Source of the DNA: Gelidibacter algens
Lineage (GTDB): Bacteria > Bacteroidota > Bacteroidia > Flavobacteriales > Flavobacteriaceae
Length of the DNA: 61,543 nucleotides
Reading direction: 5' to 3'
Assembly (NCBI RefSeq): GCF_001678675.1
Contig: NZ_LZRN01000026.1
Location: 1 to 61,543 of the forward strand
The notes beneath the pieces were generated by a model. That model made no database searches, was not told the DNA's origin, and was given only the letters and a program-made list of their open reading frames with translations. The position numbers and the translations under genes were made by a program. Positions 1 to 9,804 of the stretch are shown here, piece after piece. The first letter of the stretch is position 1. Each line of letters opens with the position of its first letter.

Positions 1-54
1 TTTTATATGCGATTACATTTGAAATTGAATTAACTATTCTCATTTAGATATGTT

Positions 55-984
55 TTAATAAATAATTTCATCAAACCATTCTGTTTTCATTTTCAGATAT
101 TCCTCGACTGTATAGTCAGTAAAATCAAAACCTTTTGATTCTCCATACTTTTTAAACTTATCCACAATCTTAGTTTCCTTAAACCAGCTTTGTTTACTCC
201 ATGCATCTATAACTTTTTTTATTGAAGCTTCTTTATTTACACCATCCACCAAACCAGGGTTTAGAAATACTTTATAATCTTCAATATTAGAAACGGTCAT
301 AAGAGAATTACCACTTTGAGTCATGAAATTGGATTCATCAATACCTTTAAAAAAATTTACCCCTGCCTTAGTTTCTACCTCTAGCTTTCTACCCTGCCAG
401 ACAATGTGAATATCTGATACACTATTTCCTATACCAAATGCTGAAACTGAAATTTCACTTTCAAAGATAACTTCATCAGCTTTACTTAAAATTTCTTTAT
501 TTTCAAGCAATCGCTGTAATTGAAGATAGGAATGGCGTTGTGTATAACTTGCTGCATTAGTAAAACCCTCACTTCCTAAATAGCTTTTTAAATTTTTAGT
601 GTTAACGGGTAATATATTTATCAAATCATTCAGTTCGTCGCAAAATATATTAAATGCTGGTATTTCAGGTGGCCCACCCCAGCCTTTTTTCAACATACCT
701 GCTAAGTCCCCTTTGCTAACTCCAAGTTTAATCAATTTTTCATTTTTTTGTAATTTCGTGAAGGCTTGTAAAGCTTCTACACTTGTTCTTAACTCAGTTC
801 TTCCTGCTTTGGCAAGTTGCAGATATGAATACATACCGTCATCATTTCCTTTTATATAGTTTTTAAAAGCTTGCTTTGTTTTTGGATTAGCAAGATCTTT
901 TGTAAGCTCAACTAACATTTCGCATTGTGCGCTAGTCGACTGTATTATAGAAAATGTAATGAGTCCTATTAAAAATCGTAACAT
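55..984 (-). CDS. Secreted protein with putative PD-(D/E)XK nuclease-like domain
   Basis: The 309-aa product begins with a clear signal peptide (about residues 1-20, ending STSAQ), so it is exported. I do not recognise a named family. The N-terminal half is helical and resembles the variable linkers seen before polymorphic-toxin domains (AGRTELRTSVEAL, residues 60-72). Residues 175-208 contain the arrangement D191-x12-E204-T-K206 with upstream acidic residues E175/E177, which fits the catalytic core of PD-(D/E)XK nuclease folds. The C-terminus (EWFDEIIY) echoes the C-terminus of the upstream 1821-aa protein (KYFDEILCD). The gene starts 17 bp after that gene stops and is probably co-transcribed with it. 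Export is seen; nuclease or toxin activity is inference. No neighbouring immunity gene is visible, but one could lie beyond the left edge. Confidence 0.75.
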   Translation of the reverse strand: MLRFLIGLITFSIIQSTSAQCEMLVELTKDLANPKTKQAFKNYIKGNDDGMYSYLQLAKAGRTELRTSVEALQAFTKLQKNEKLIKLGVSKGDLAGMLKKGWGGPPEIPAFNIFCDELNDLINILPVNTKNLKSYLGSEGFTNAASYTQRHSYLQLQRLLENKEILSKADEVIFESEISVSAFGIGNSVSDIHIVWQGRKLEVETKAGVNFFKGIDESNFMTQSGNSLMTVSNIEDYKVFLNPGLVDGVNKEASIKKVIDAWSKQSWFKETKIVDKFKKYGESKGFDFTDYTVEEYLKMKTEWFDEIIY

Positions 985-1001
985 AATATTTTTTTGTTTA
1001 C

Positions 1002-4000
1002 TTAATCACACAATATTTCATCAAAATATTTCTTCCTGAAATTTTTCCATCCAGAAAATAATTCTGAATCGGCTTTATTCATTTCTTTTAATATATCATC
1101 ACCTGCATTGGCAAAATCTTCCATAAATTTAGATTCTAGTGTGCCTAGTTTTTTTACTTTACCATTCAAAACTGGCAGGCTTTTTAATTTTTCCAATAAT
1201 GAACTTGCTGAAGGTTTATATTTAAAAATATTTTTTATATAATCTGAATAACTAAATTTATCATTTAAACTAGCTTCTTTTTCTAATTTAGCAAGTAGCC
1301 TTTCAGCTTGAATTTCAGCATTTGGCATTTTTGTTAATAATCTAGGAATGTTCATCGCTAAACTTGCCATTTGTAAACTAAAACGGAAATCATCTGAGAT
1401 ATAATCGTTATTTAATAACTGGGCTGTAGCACTTGTAGCATTCCCGGCTATTTCTAATAAGGCAATCGTCTTATGAACACCGTTTCCTACTTTATATATG
1501 TATTTAAATTCTCCAATCCCAATAACCAAAAGCACACCATCTAGAGCAGCCCATGCAGATTTTTCAAATACTACATTAGTATTGTCATTTGACATTGCTA
1601 TAAACTGAATTAATGGCATATAGGCTACCGTGCCTTTTTTGAATTCATCCTCATCAAGATATTTAAAACTTCCTGCAATGTAAACAGGAACCATTTCATT
1701 ATATCCTAGTTCGCCAAAACCAGTTACTATAAAAGTTGTTTTTGAATTTGTTTTAAAACTAGTGTTTTTAAATTGGAGCACATCTTGTTCCAATTGGATC
1801 AATTCATTAGTATTTGTAATTAAATCATTATTTTTTAAAAATAGCTTTTCGGATTGAGCTGTACTGAAATGGGCACTGCTTGTAATTTGAGAAGCTGTCC
1901 AGAAGCAGAATTTTTTTAATCTCAATCCTGAGAAATTTTTATAAATATTATTGAACCCTATTTTCTCCAACTCTTTAAGAATATTACTATCATCTTCATC
2001 AAAACTTCTCAGAACTTTGAATAAAGCCTCTTCAGTGTTTTCAACGTTAACAGCTTCACGGGCTTGACATGTTATGATGTTTTCAATAATACTTACACGG
2101 GTTGCGAAATTTACTTTTTGCAGAGATGTTTTACTTTCATTTAAACGAATACGATCTAAGATATCGGTAATGTTATCACAGGTAACTGTTGTAACCCCAT
2201 TCCAATAATCTTTATCGTCAGCAATTTTTTTGTCAGTATAGAGCAGAAGCTGTTCTTCGAATTTAATTAAGACAGTTTTTAAATCTTCGGGATTTTTGCT
2301 GTTAAGTAATTTTAAAACACTTTGACCTTGACTTGAATATAAAAACGTTACCCATTCAAAAAAACCAACAAGTTCTTTTTGATTGAAAATTTTACTTCCA
2401 ATAAATGATCCATTTGACTGTAGACTATTAGTCATTGATTTTGGAGAAAACCAATCTGGATCACCATTTACTTCTACAGCAGTAAAGGTAATAGGTGTCG
2501 TTTTAGAAGTTTTCTCAACGCGTTTTATAGTTTGAGTGAACTGGTTAAATATAGTTTCATTTTTACTTCTAGTTTTAGCTAATAGATATATACTCTTATA
2601 ATCCAATATGTTAATCAGGTTCGGACTAAATTTAAGCATCTCTATAAAAAAACTTACCTCATTTGGATTCTCTAATTTATCTTGTTTTAGATTTTTTAAT
2701 AATATCGAAATTGATTCTTGTTCTCTTACATCTATTTTTGAGTATCGCTGATTAATTAGTAGATTCATGTATTTCCACTTAAATTCATCAGAAAGAGGTT
2801 TTACCATTTCTGTAACTGCTCCTATAAAATTTGAATAGTTTTTCTTATCAGTAAAAAAATAGATGGAAGCATCATCTATTTCTGAAACCAACTTTTTAAG
2901 GATTTTATTATCCTCTTTCTCCAGATATTCATAAAAGTAGATATAATCATCACTTTTAATGGCGTTCATCAAACGAAGAATGGCTACTTCAGAATATTCC
3001 TTTATTTCAGATTGTTGCGCTATAGTATTTAATAATATTTCTATCTCCGTATAAACTAAATTCCTTATGGCAGATAAGCAGGTATTGTTTACAGCTGCGG
3101 TTACTTTTTGGCCATCAGAAACTTGTAAGTTCATTCTGAGTTCTTCTGCACCATTTTTTAATTCTGCATCACTGCAATCTCTTTGGTCTCTTGCCAATAA
3201 CTCTTTTATAAAGGCATTGTTACAAGAAGCGTCTCTAACATTAAGTGGCGTTAGTTTCCAATCGTTTTCTTTAAAGTTTTTGATTTTCTCTTCAATCCTT
3301 TCGTTTACATGGGTTGTTTTTTCGTCATCGCTACCCCAATTTATCAAGACATAATCATAGGTACAACCGTCACCACGAGATCTAAAAAGATTAACTTTAT
3401 CTATCGTTTTTGAAGCTTTTTTAACAGTAATTTCTTTTTCACCATTTATAAACGCTTCCTTTGAAGTGACCCATGAATATATTAAACCTTCATACTTTAT
3501 TTCTTCTATAGTATAGTTATTGGTGGCGATTAAAACAGATACCTTTATTTGTTTTCCGTCTAAATAAAACTCATCTATAATTTTACCACTCTTTGTTAGT
3601 GCCAAATGTGCGTTTTTATTATGTTCGGCCTCATGATCCCCATCAAACAGCCCAATCCGTAGTTTAGGATTATGTATTTCTTTCCAATGCTCATACGGTA
3701 TGTGTTCCCCATTAGCATAATCCATAAGCCAATCGGTACTCACTTCTTTAAAACCATAACTATGTGTAGAAAATGGGTGTTTTAGTTGGAACGCACCATG
3801 CCCAAGTTCGTGGGCAGAAATCCCCCCAGCCCCCGAAGGGGTAGCATTGCCAGTATAAATATATCCAAACTGCTTGCCTAGTGGCATCAAACCTTTCTGA
3901 CCTGTAGTGGACGGTTTTTTATCGGTGAGTATTAAATAATACGCCGTTGTATTATAATCTGATCTGGATTTAATTTTACTGTTTATGGCTTGCTGTTGTG

Positions 4001-6467
4001 GCGTATAATTTGCTAAAAAACCACTTTCGCCGCTGTCAATAGTACCAGTAGATGCCAGCTCATTTAAGTCTTTCTCGAAATCGTTAATTTCGGTAATGCT
4101 CAGGTTTACCATGGCCCGCTTATAAATGGTTATAAGCTTATTTTTTACCTCTTGGATATTTACATTCTTAGCCGTGTTTACCAATACAACATTTACATCT
4201 TTAGATGTGGCTTGGTACTGTATAAAGGCGCCCGCTATTTTATAGGTATTGCCCTGCTTTATTACAGCTTGCGTTTCCACATTGGCATCCGTGGCCAAGC
4301 CTGTAAGTTTTAGGGTGTAGCTGGTAATTTTGTTGGTTCCCGTGCTATCCACTTTTGCAATCGCAACACCATCTTTAGTTTTAAAAACAATATCCTGAGG
4401 CCGTATGCTATCATTACTAATATTTAAGTTGGCAACAATATAATCGGTCTGCCCTTGTGCTACAGATTTGTATGGGATGTAATAATTGCTTCCCAGTTTT
4501 TTGTACAAACTTTTAGTTTCAGGATAGCTCGGGTTATAGGCGTCAAAACCGTACACAGAGTTCGGTGCTTGAGTAAAGGTTACCTCTAGGCCTTGAGCAC
4601 TTATGGTTGTGGCTTCCCCTTTTTTATTTACACCATTGGTGTTTTGGACTGTTGAAGAGCCACCTGCTGCTTGTTCCCCGATTGGAGTTATAGTTCCTTT
4701 TTCATCAACATGATACTTTTTAGGAGGGCTGGCAGCTATTGGTGGTGTACCGTTAGGATCTCCGGGATGCCCGCTATCAGTTATTATATAATCTTCACCC
4801 CCTGCATATTCAACAATAGGTGATCCGCCTACGCCTACCACTAAAATATCCCCATTGGGATCGATAATAATTTCTCCTATTGGAAAATTAACCGCTCTTG
4901 TGTTTTGTTGCCCGGGATTACCATTAAATAGATCGTCAACATCGGCTACACCACCCCAGGCACGATCATAAGTCGTTTTAATAATCCCATCAAAAAGCTG
5001 GTAATCTGTATTTATTCTTATCCCACTAAAGGTTACTGCTATTTTAGTGTCTGCTAAATAAGGTACTACGATATAGCCTTTACCACTAAAAATACCGTTG
5101 CCACCTTCAATTTCTTTTACGGTTACAGGAAAGTCCCCCGCTGTAAAGGTTTCGTTAACGCCAATGTTTACTAAAGGCTTGGAATTCGTTATTTTCATCT
5201 CTGGTACAATGCCACAACTATAGCTTACAGACTCATCGGCCGTAGGTGTTGTAAACTGATTGATGCTGCTATAACTATAGACTTGGTCAAAATCAATGAG
5301 CGCATTGCACGTACCACCCACCCTGAAATTATAGGTGACCCCTGCTTGTAAGTTTGATATTTGTGCTTGGTTTCCGTAGGAGTAGACTTCAAACCACTCA
5401 GCATTGGATACATCAGCACGTTTATACTGGATGTGGTATTTTTTGTGGTCGGGATTTGTTTGCCAGTTTATTTTTACAATGCCTTTATTCAATGGCTCGG
5501 CTAAAACAAAGCTTGGTGGATAGCAGGTATTGGTATAGGTAAAATGAAATATTTCGCTATAGCCATTGTTTTTAAATACAGAATTCTCACTAATTCCTGT
5601 AGTGGATTTTGCTCGTACACGCCAAGCATAGGTATGGCCTGGCAAAAGTGTAGGCTTGCTTATTGTATATAATAAAGTAGTGGCATAAGTGGTTTCCGTA
5701 TAATAATTGGGTGAGGCCATAAAACCTGCCTGTGGATTTATTTGACGGTCCCAAAGCTCTCTCAGCTCAAATTCATAGCTGACATTAGTCGCGTTGGCAT
5801 GTCGCGGTGTCCACTGAAAGATAATGTTTGTTGGTTGTATATCGGTAAGCTGATCGCCCCGATTGGGCAGATTAAGAAATGGTGGGTCATTGAGCAATAA
5901 AAAAATGGTATCACAACCCATATTTGGGCTAGAAATCAGTTGTCCTGTTAAAAAATCATAGACTTCCCAACAAAACTTATAGGTACCATCGGGCAGCGGC
6001 CGGTTGTATTGTTGCGGACTGATCCCTAAGAAATTGTTCAGCTCAAAATAGGGCGCCAGATCAATATTGGTAAGCTGTTGCTGCATCCCTCCATTTAGAA
6101 AAATCTGTGGAGCACCTTGTACAAAATCGGTAGATTGGATGTTAAGACCATGCCCTTTGATTTTTAGTTTTAAACGCACCTGACGGTTGTTGATATTTAC
6201 GTCCGTCATGGTTAGATAAAGACGCAGCTTTACACTTGATGCTGTTGCGTAACTGTTGAGTTGCGTGTTATAAGGTGGAATGATGGATTGGTTGACCTGA
6301 ACTGGGTATAGTTGGGCATGCGCGACTGGTACACTAGCTGTGAGCAACATGAACAAAATTATAAGTCTCGAGGTGTTAGCTTGACCCCTTTTGCTACCAA
6401 ATGTAATCAGTTGATTAGCAACAGTACGCTGTAACTTAAACATTATATGTTGAAAAAATTGTTTCAT
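1002..6467 (-). CDS. TANFOR/fibronectin-III surface protein with HELGH zincin motif and polymorphic-toxin-like tail
   Basis: This 1821-aa exported protein has a signal peptide after a basic N-terminus (cleavage near AHAQ, residue ~52). The first ~310 residues (YPVQVNQSIIPPYN..., PGHTYAWRVRAKS) resemble the Bacteroidota TANFOR domain, followed by an FN3-like module (~315-410). Near residue 886 is HELGHGAFQLKH: H886, E887 and H890 form a zincin HExxH motif, with H897 a possible third ligand one position later than in metzincins. The last ~80 residues (ESKFMEDFANAGDDILKEMN, then GWKNFRKKYF) look like the linker that precedes exchangeable toxin domains in Bacteroidota polymorphic toxins, but the protein stops there without an obvious toxin. 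It is second from last in a seven-gene same-strand locus. TANFOR assignment is from memory of the family and needs a profile search; the zincin motif is directly visible. Confidence 0.85.
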   Translation of the reverse strand: MKQFFQHIMFKLQRTVANQLITFGSKRGQANTSRLIILFMLLTASVPVAHAQLYPVQVNQSIIPPYNTQLNSYATASSVKLRLYLTMTDVNINNRQVRLKLKIKGHGLNIQSTDFVQGAPQIFLNGGMQQQLTNIDLAPYFELNNFLGISPQQYNRPLPDGTYKFCWEVYDFLTGQLISSPNMGCDTIFLLLNDPPFLNLPNRGDQLTDIQPTNIIFQWTPRHANATNVSYEFELRELWDRQINPQAGFMASPNYYTETTYATTLLYTISKPTLLPGHTYAWRVRAKSTTGISENSVFKNNGYSEIFHFTYTNTCYPPSFVLAEPLNKGIVKINWQTNPDHKKYHIQYKRADVSNAEWFEVYSYGNQAQISNLQAGVTYNFRVGGTCNALIDFDQVYSYSSINQFTTPTADESVSYSCGIVPEMKITNSKPLVNIGVNETFTAGDFPVTVKEIEGGNGIFSGKGYIVVPYLADTKIAVTFSGIRINTDYQLFDGIIKTTYDRAWGGVADVDDLFNGNPGQQNTRAVNFPIGEIIIDPNGDILVVGVGGSPIVEYAGGEDYIITDSGHPGDPNGTPPIAASPPKKYHVDEKGTITPIGEQAAGGSSTVQNTNGVNKKGEATTISAQGLEVTFTQAPNSVYGFDAYNPSYPETKSLYKKLGSNYYIPYKSVAQGQTDYIVANLNISNDSIRPQDIVFKTKDGVAIAKVDSTGTNKITSYTLKLTGLATDANVETQAVIKQGNTYKIAGAFIQYQATSKDVNVVLVNTAKNVNIQEVKNKLITIYKRAMVNLSITEINDFEKDLNELASTGTIDSGESGFLANYTPQQQAINSKIKSRSDYNTTAYYLILTDKKPSTTGQKGLMPLGKQFGYIYTGNATPSGAGGISAHELGHGAFQLKHPFSTHSYGFKEVSTDWLMDYANGEHIPYEHWKEIHNPKLRIGLFDGDHEAEHNKNAHLALTKSGKIIDEFYLDGKQIKVSVLIATNNYTIEEIKYEGLIYSWVTSKEAFINGEKEITVKKASKTIDKVNLFRSRGDGCTYDYVLINWGSDDEKTTHVNERIEEKIKNFKENDWKLTPLNVRDASCNNAFIKELLARDQRDCSDAELKNGAEELRMNLQVSDGQKVTAAVNNTCLSAIRNLVYTEIEILLNTIAQQSEIKEYSEVAILRLMNAIKSDDYIYFYEYLEKEDNKILKKLVSEIDDASIYFFTDKKNYSNFIGAVTEMVKPLSDEFKWKYMNLLINQRYSKIDVREQESISILLKNLKQDKLENPNEVSFFIEMLKFSPNLINILDYKSIYLLAKTRSKNETIFNQFTQTIKRVEKTSKTTPITFTAVEVNGDPDWFSPKSMTNSLQSNGSFIGSKIFNQKELVGFFEWVTFLYSSQGQSVLKLLNSKNPEDLKTVLIKFEEQLLLYTDKKIADDKDYWNGVTTVTCDNITDILDRIRLNESKTSLQKVNFATRVSIIENIITCQAREAVNVENTEEALFKVLRSFDEDDSNILKELEKIGFNNIYKNFSGLRLKKFCFWTASQITSSAHFSTAQSEKLFLKNNDLITNTNELIQLEQDVLQFKNTSFKTNSKTTFIVTGFGELGYNEMVPVYIAGSFKYLDEDEFKKGTVAYMPLIQFIAMSNDNTNVVFEKSAWAALDGVLLVIGIGEFKYIYKVGNGVHKTIALLEIAGNATSATAQLLNNDYISDDFRFSLQMASLAMNIPRLLTKMPNAEIQAERLLAKLEKEASLNDKFSYSDYIKNIFKYKPSASSLLEKLKSLPVLNGKVKKLGTLESKFMEDFANAGDDILKEMNKADSELFSGWKNFRKKYFDEILCD
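3822..3842. repeat. C-rich palindromic repeat inside the TANFOR-like gene
   Basis: A short C-rich stretch with the core CCCCCGAAGGGG lies inside the 1821-aa gene and encodes TPSGAGG just before the zincin motif. It resembles the C-rich palindromes at 49201-49236 and 49324-49379. It may be a copy of the same interspersed element or a coincidence. Confidence 0.3.
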
Positions 6468-6523
6468 CTTGTGTATTTTCTAAATGTAATCGCCAACTCA
6501 TTTTAAAGTTTGCCGACATATCG

Positions 6524-7888
6524 TTACTCTTTCTGTACTTTTATATCGCAAATAATATAGGAACTTGCACCTTCATTGACATAAGTTTTTATTTTAATAG
6601 CCCCTTTACGCCCATCATGCGTTTCAAAAAGAACGATTCTAGGCACAACGCTATTATCAAATGGAAGTAACCCATTAGAGGTTTCTGTAATAGTTAAAGC
6701 CTTTAAAAGCCCATCAGAAGTCATACCATCAAACTGAGCAGCGCTTAAACTAGCTGAACAACCACATATTTCCTGTGAGTTGATAAACTTGGTATGCGTA
6801 GCATTTGGAATCGCGATAAACCCATTGGAATCTACGGCATCGGGTGCTATAAATTTGTTAAAATCAAAACTGCTGTTCAATCCAAAAAAGCAAATATCGA
6901 TCTCTTCACCATTCGCATCAGTAACCTCATCGGCAGTAAGTACCTTTCTTAATTTGGTAGAAAAAAAAGCCCCTCTCGCATTTGTGTTATGCGAATTATT
7001 AATGGCCAGTTCAATATCTTTAAACATTCTGATATTTGTATTAGGATGAATGGTAATTTTCTTAGTCGCGGTATGCGTGCGCTTCCCATTATCCGCCTTT
7101 AAAGTAACCATATAGGTTCCTGGATCATTGAAAGTAGTCTTGGGGGTTTCATTAGTAGCGCTTGCCGATGTTCCTCCCTCAAACGTCCACTGATAAGAGG
7201 TCGCGTTTATCGAACTATTTATCAACGTAATAGTTACAGGTGCTTGATAGTCATCGTCAAAAGGATCAACTTCCCAATCGAAGATGGCTTCAATATCTGG
7301 TGTAACGGTAATTGTTTTATGATCTGAAAACGACTCAAAACCATTAGATACTTTCAACGTAATTATATGATCTCCTGGTGTTACAAAGATTATATTTCCA
7401 GGATGCTGATCTGTTGAAGTGGCAGGAATACCGCCTTCAAATGTCCAGAGATAAGATAAATCTTCACCCTCTGTATTATTTGTTAATACAACTTCAACAG
7501 GCGGATAACTACTCGCTATAATTTGCGTAGAAAAATTAATGGAAATGCCATCAACTATGGTGATTGTTTTTTCAAAAGTGTCGGTGCTGCCATCCCTGTT
7601 TGATGCTGTTAATTGGAGGGTATACGTGCCCGCAACATTGTACACCACTGAACCTGGGTTCTCACTAGTAGCGCTAGAAGGCTGTGCACCTTCAAATGTC
7701 CATGCATAGCTATCTGCACCTATACTTTGATTGGTAATAGCAATTTGAACGGGAACAGATTCATCTGAATTCACAAAAGCAGTGCTGAAATTGGCCGTAA
7801 CAGGTAGCGCTGTTTCTTTATAGCATCCCGTAAGCAAGATCACTAAAAGTAAGATCACACTACTTATTTTATATAATGATTTAGTCAT
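6524..7888 (-). CDS. PKD-domain lipoprotein
   Basis: The 454-aa product is a lipoprotein: a hydrophobic leader ends in LLTGC with the acylated cysteine at residue 22. Three consecutive PKD domains follow (about residues 30-113, 115-195 and 197-277), each with the signature core SYxWTFEGGxPxxS and a GTYxxxLxASN-type ending. The remaining ~175 residues are an unrecognised globular C-terminal domain containing several cysteines. PKD domains are beta-sandwich modules common in surface adhesins and enzymes of this phylum. The gene lies 14 bp downstream of the SprB-repeat adhesin and 56 bp upstream of the 1821-aa gene, so it is probably part of the same surface-protein operon. A role as a membrane-anchored partner is inference. 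Confidence 0.85.
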   Translation of the reverse strand: MTKSLYKISSVILLLVILLTGCYKETALPVTANFSTAFVNSDESVPVQIAITNQSIGADSYAWTFEGAQPSSATSENPGSVVYNVAGTYTLQLTASNRDGSTDTFEKTITIVDGISINFSTQIIASSYPPVEVVLTNNTEGEDLSYLWTFEGGIPATSTDQHPGNIIFVTPGDHIITLKVSNGFESFSDHKTITVTPDIEAIFDWEVDPFDDDYQAPVTITLINSSINATSYQWTFEGGTSASATNETPKTTFNDPGTYMVTLKADNGKRTHTATKKITIHPNTNIRMFKDIELAINNSHNTNARGAFFSTKLRKVLTADEVTDANGEEIDICFFGLNSSFDFNKFIAPDAVDSNGFIAIPNATHTKFINSQEICGCSASLSAAQFDGMTSDGLLKALTITETSNGLLPFDNSVVPRIVLFETHDGRKGAIKIKTYVNEGASSYIICDIKVQKE

Positions 7889-7902
7889 CGATACACGTTA
7901 TC

Positions 7903-9804
7903 CTATTGAACAATTAAACGTTTTATTTGGGTCTCTTTTGCGGTTTCTAAAACCACAAAATACATTCCCGAGGACAAATTTAACTTTACTGGTATGTTAT
8001 ATTCTTTTGCTGTTTGAAGACTCGGTTGTTCGAAAACAAAACCACCTTGAACATCAAAGACGCGTACCCCTATTGGGCTTGAATCAGCAAGGATAATATG
8101 CATTTCAAATTGGCCTGCATTGGGATTAGGTGTTATTGTAAACGCTTCTATAAAAGGATTTTTTGAATCACCGGGGTTCGGTAAACCACGATTCTCTTCA
8201 ACTACAATATTTTTATAGAGTTCTTGAATACAGTCCCCTTGAGTAGAAATCAACCCAATTTTATAGGTTTTAGCTTCGGGAAAACTTAAGATGATGGATG
8301 TATGCGCCGTATCTATTATGGTCACCCCCTCTGGAATAATCCATTCTGAAGTATTGCCTAAAGGGCTGCTAACATTTAACATTATGACTTCTTGCTGTAC
8401 ATAAGCTTGTGAAGACAACAAAAACTCCGAATCAATTTCTGTATCACTATAAGCAATAACAATAGTATCAGTCGCTGTACAACCTAAGGACGACGTTGCC
8501 GTTACTTGATAGCTGCCTGGCTGCGTCACCGTAACGTTTGGTGTTGTTGCACTAAATCCATTATCTGACGTCCATAGATACAAGGCATCAGGGTCTGAAA
8601 CACGTCCATCTAACTCATGGCTTTGGTTTTTGCAAAGTGTCCAGTCTTCACCTAAATTGATGCTCATTTTTTCGGGATCCTGTAGCAAAATCTCTTTAAA
8701 AGCTCGACAACCGTTGCTGTCTGTTAATGAAAAAACATAACGTCCCTCAGTCAGATTTTGAATAGTGGTCGTGTTTGCTCCTGTATCCCATGAATAGGTA
8801 TATGGCGCTACGCCTCCTGATAATGCCAGTTTAATTTTGCCATCATCGCCTTGAAAACATGTTGGAAGTATTTTTTCAATAACATCAATAACTATTCCTC
8901 CTGGTTGATTTATAGTGATATTTCCTGAGAACATGCACCCACGAGCGTCCGTCACATATACCACATGGTTTCCTGCGATTAAGTTAGTTGCAGTTGCTGT
9001 AATATTACCATTGGACCAGGCAATATCAAAAGGTGGAACTCCTCCTGATATTGATACGGTGGCCGTTGCGTCGTTACCTGCGCCACAAGAAATTTCAGTG
9101 GTTGTTAAAGCGACTTCTAAGAGTTCTGGTTCTTGGAAATAGAAAACTTCATCAGTAGGCTGCAAAAGGTTTAAACTTTCATATACACCAATGACTACCC
9201 CACGACTGTCTTCAACATTCAAAGCATAAGTTCCATCAGATAAGTTTTGGGCATTATCTGAGTTTTGGTTTAGATCATCAAATATTCCGCTGCTGTTTTC
9301 TTTTTTCCAATAATAAATATAAGGTTGCCCTGTGCTAAATGGCAAACCGCCAGTAACCACAACATGCAATGCACCATCAGAAAAAGCGTTATTAAATGTA
9401 TTATTTCCATGGCAAGAGATCGGCGTAAGCACACTAATAATCGCTTCAATAGGATCATACATAATAAATTCATCGTCTAAAGATGTACAATTATCACCTG
9501 TAGTGGCCAGCGGAAAATTCGCATCTTCAATAGTGAGATAATAACTACCTTTTGATAGATTATTTAAACGTATTTGAAAAACACCATTTTTAAAACTGGT
9601 TGTTGTTTGTACATTTGAAATAGTTCCATTTGCATCTTGCCAATAGTAAGTATAACTCCCATCAGATAAAGCGGTGCCTCCATTGATTTGAGCTTCTATC
9701 CATCCGTCAGATGCTCCTTTTATACTTGGTGTAGAAAAGGCGGTGTAGGCAATACTTACGGGGGCAGTAGGTTGATCAATACTTACGCTGCCTTCAACTT
9801 GACA
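7903..9804 (-). CDS. SprB-repeat adhesin, C-terminal part with T9SS sorting domain (frameshifted from upstream part)
   Basis: This is the 3-prime part of one gene whose 5-prime part is at 9794-12865. The first ATG in this frame is at 9462, but the frame stays open and protein-like back to 9804 (DDEFI, WIEAQINGG, DQPTAPVSIAYTAF), so 9462 is not the true start. It contains further SprB-type repeats with the pattern GGxxPYxxxWxxG, the linker DxxGC and an xxINQPG-type ending. It finishes with a type A T9SS sorting domain (ITPNPNAGQFEMHI ... GMYFVVLETAKETQIKRLIVQ), which marks it for outer-membrane export and surface attachment. Deleting one G from the G6 run (C6 on plus, 9805-9810) fuses the two parts into about 1653 aa and restores the motif DSRGCQVEG, matching DARGCMFSG and DSNGCRAF in other repeats. 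Confidence 0.85.
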   Translation of the reverse strand, partial: CQVEGSVSIDQPTAPVSIAYTAFSTPSIKGASDGWIEAQINGGTALSDGSYTYYWQDANGTISNVQTTTSFKNGVFQIRLNNLSKGSYYLTIEDANFPLATTGDNCTSLDDEFIMYDPIEAIISVLTPISCHGNNTFNNAFSDGALHVVVTGGLPFSTGQPYIYYWKKENSSGIFDDLNQNSDNAQNLSDGTYALNVEDSRGVVIGVYESLNLLQPTDEVFYFQEPELLEVALTTTEISCGAGNDATATVSISGGVPPFDIAWSNGNITATATNLIAGNHVVYVTDARGCMFSGNITINQPGGIVIDVIEKILPTCFQGDDGKIKLALSGGVAPYTYSWDTGANTTTIQNLTEGRYVFSLTDSNGCRAFKEILLQDPEKMSINLGEDWTLCKNQSHELDGRVSDPDALYLWTSDNGFSATTPNVTVTQPGSYQVTATSSLGCTATDTIVIAYSDTEIDSEFLLSSQAYVQQEVIMLNVSSPLGNTSEWIIPEGVTIIDTAHTSIILSFPEAKTYKIGLISTQGDCIQELYKNIVVEENRGLPNPGDSKNPFIEAFTITPNPNAGQFEMHIILADSSPIGVRVFDVQGGFVFEQPSLQTAKEYNIPVKLNLSSGMYFVVLETAKETQIKRLIVQ

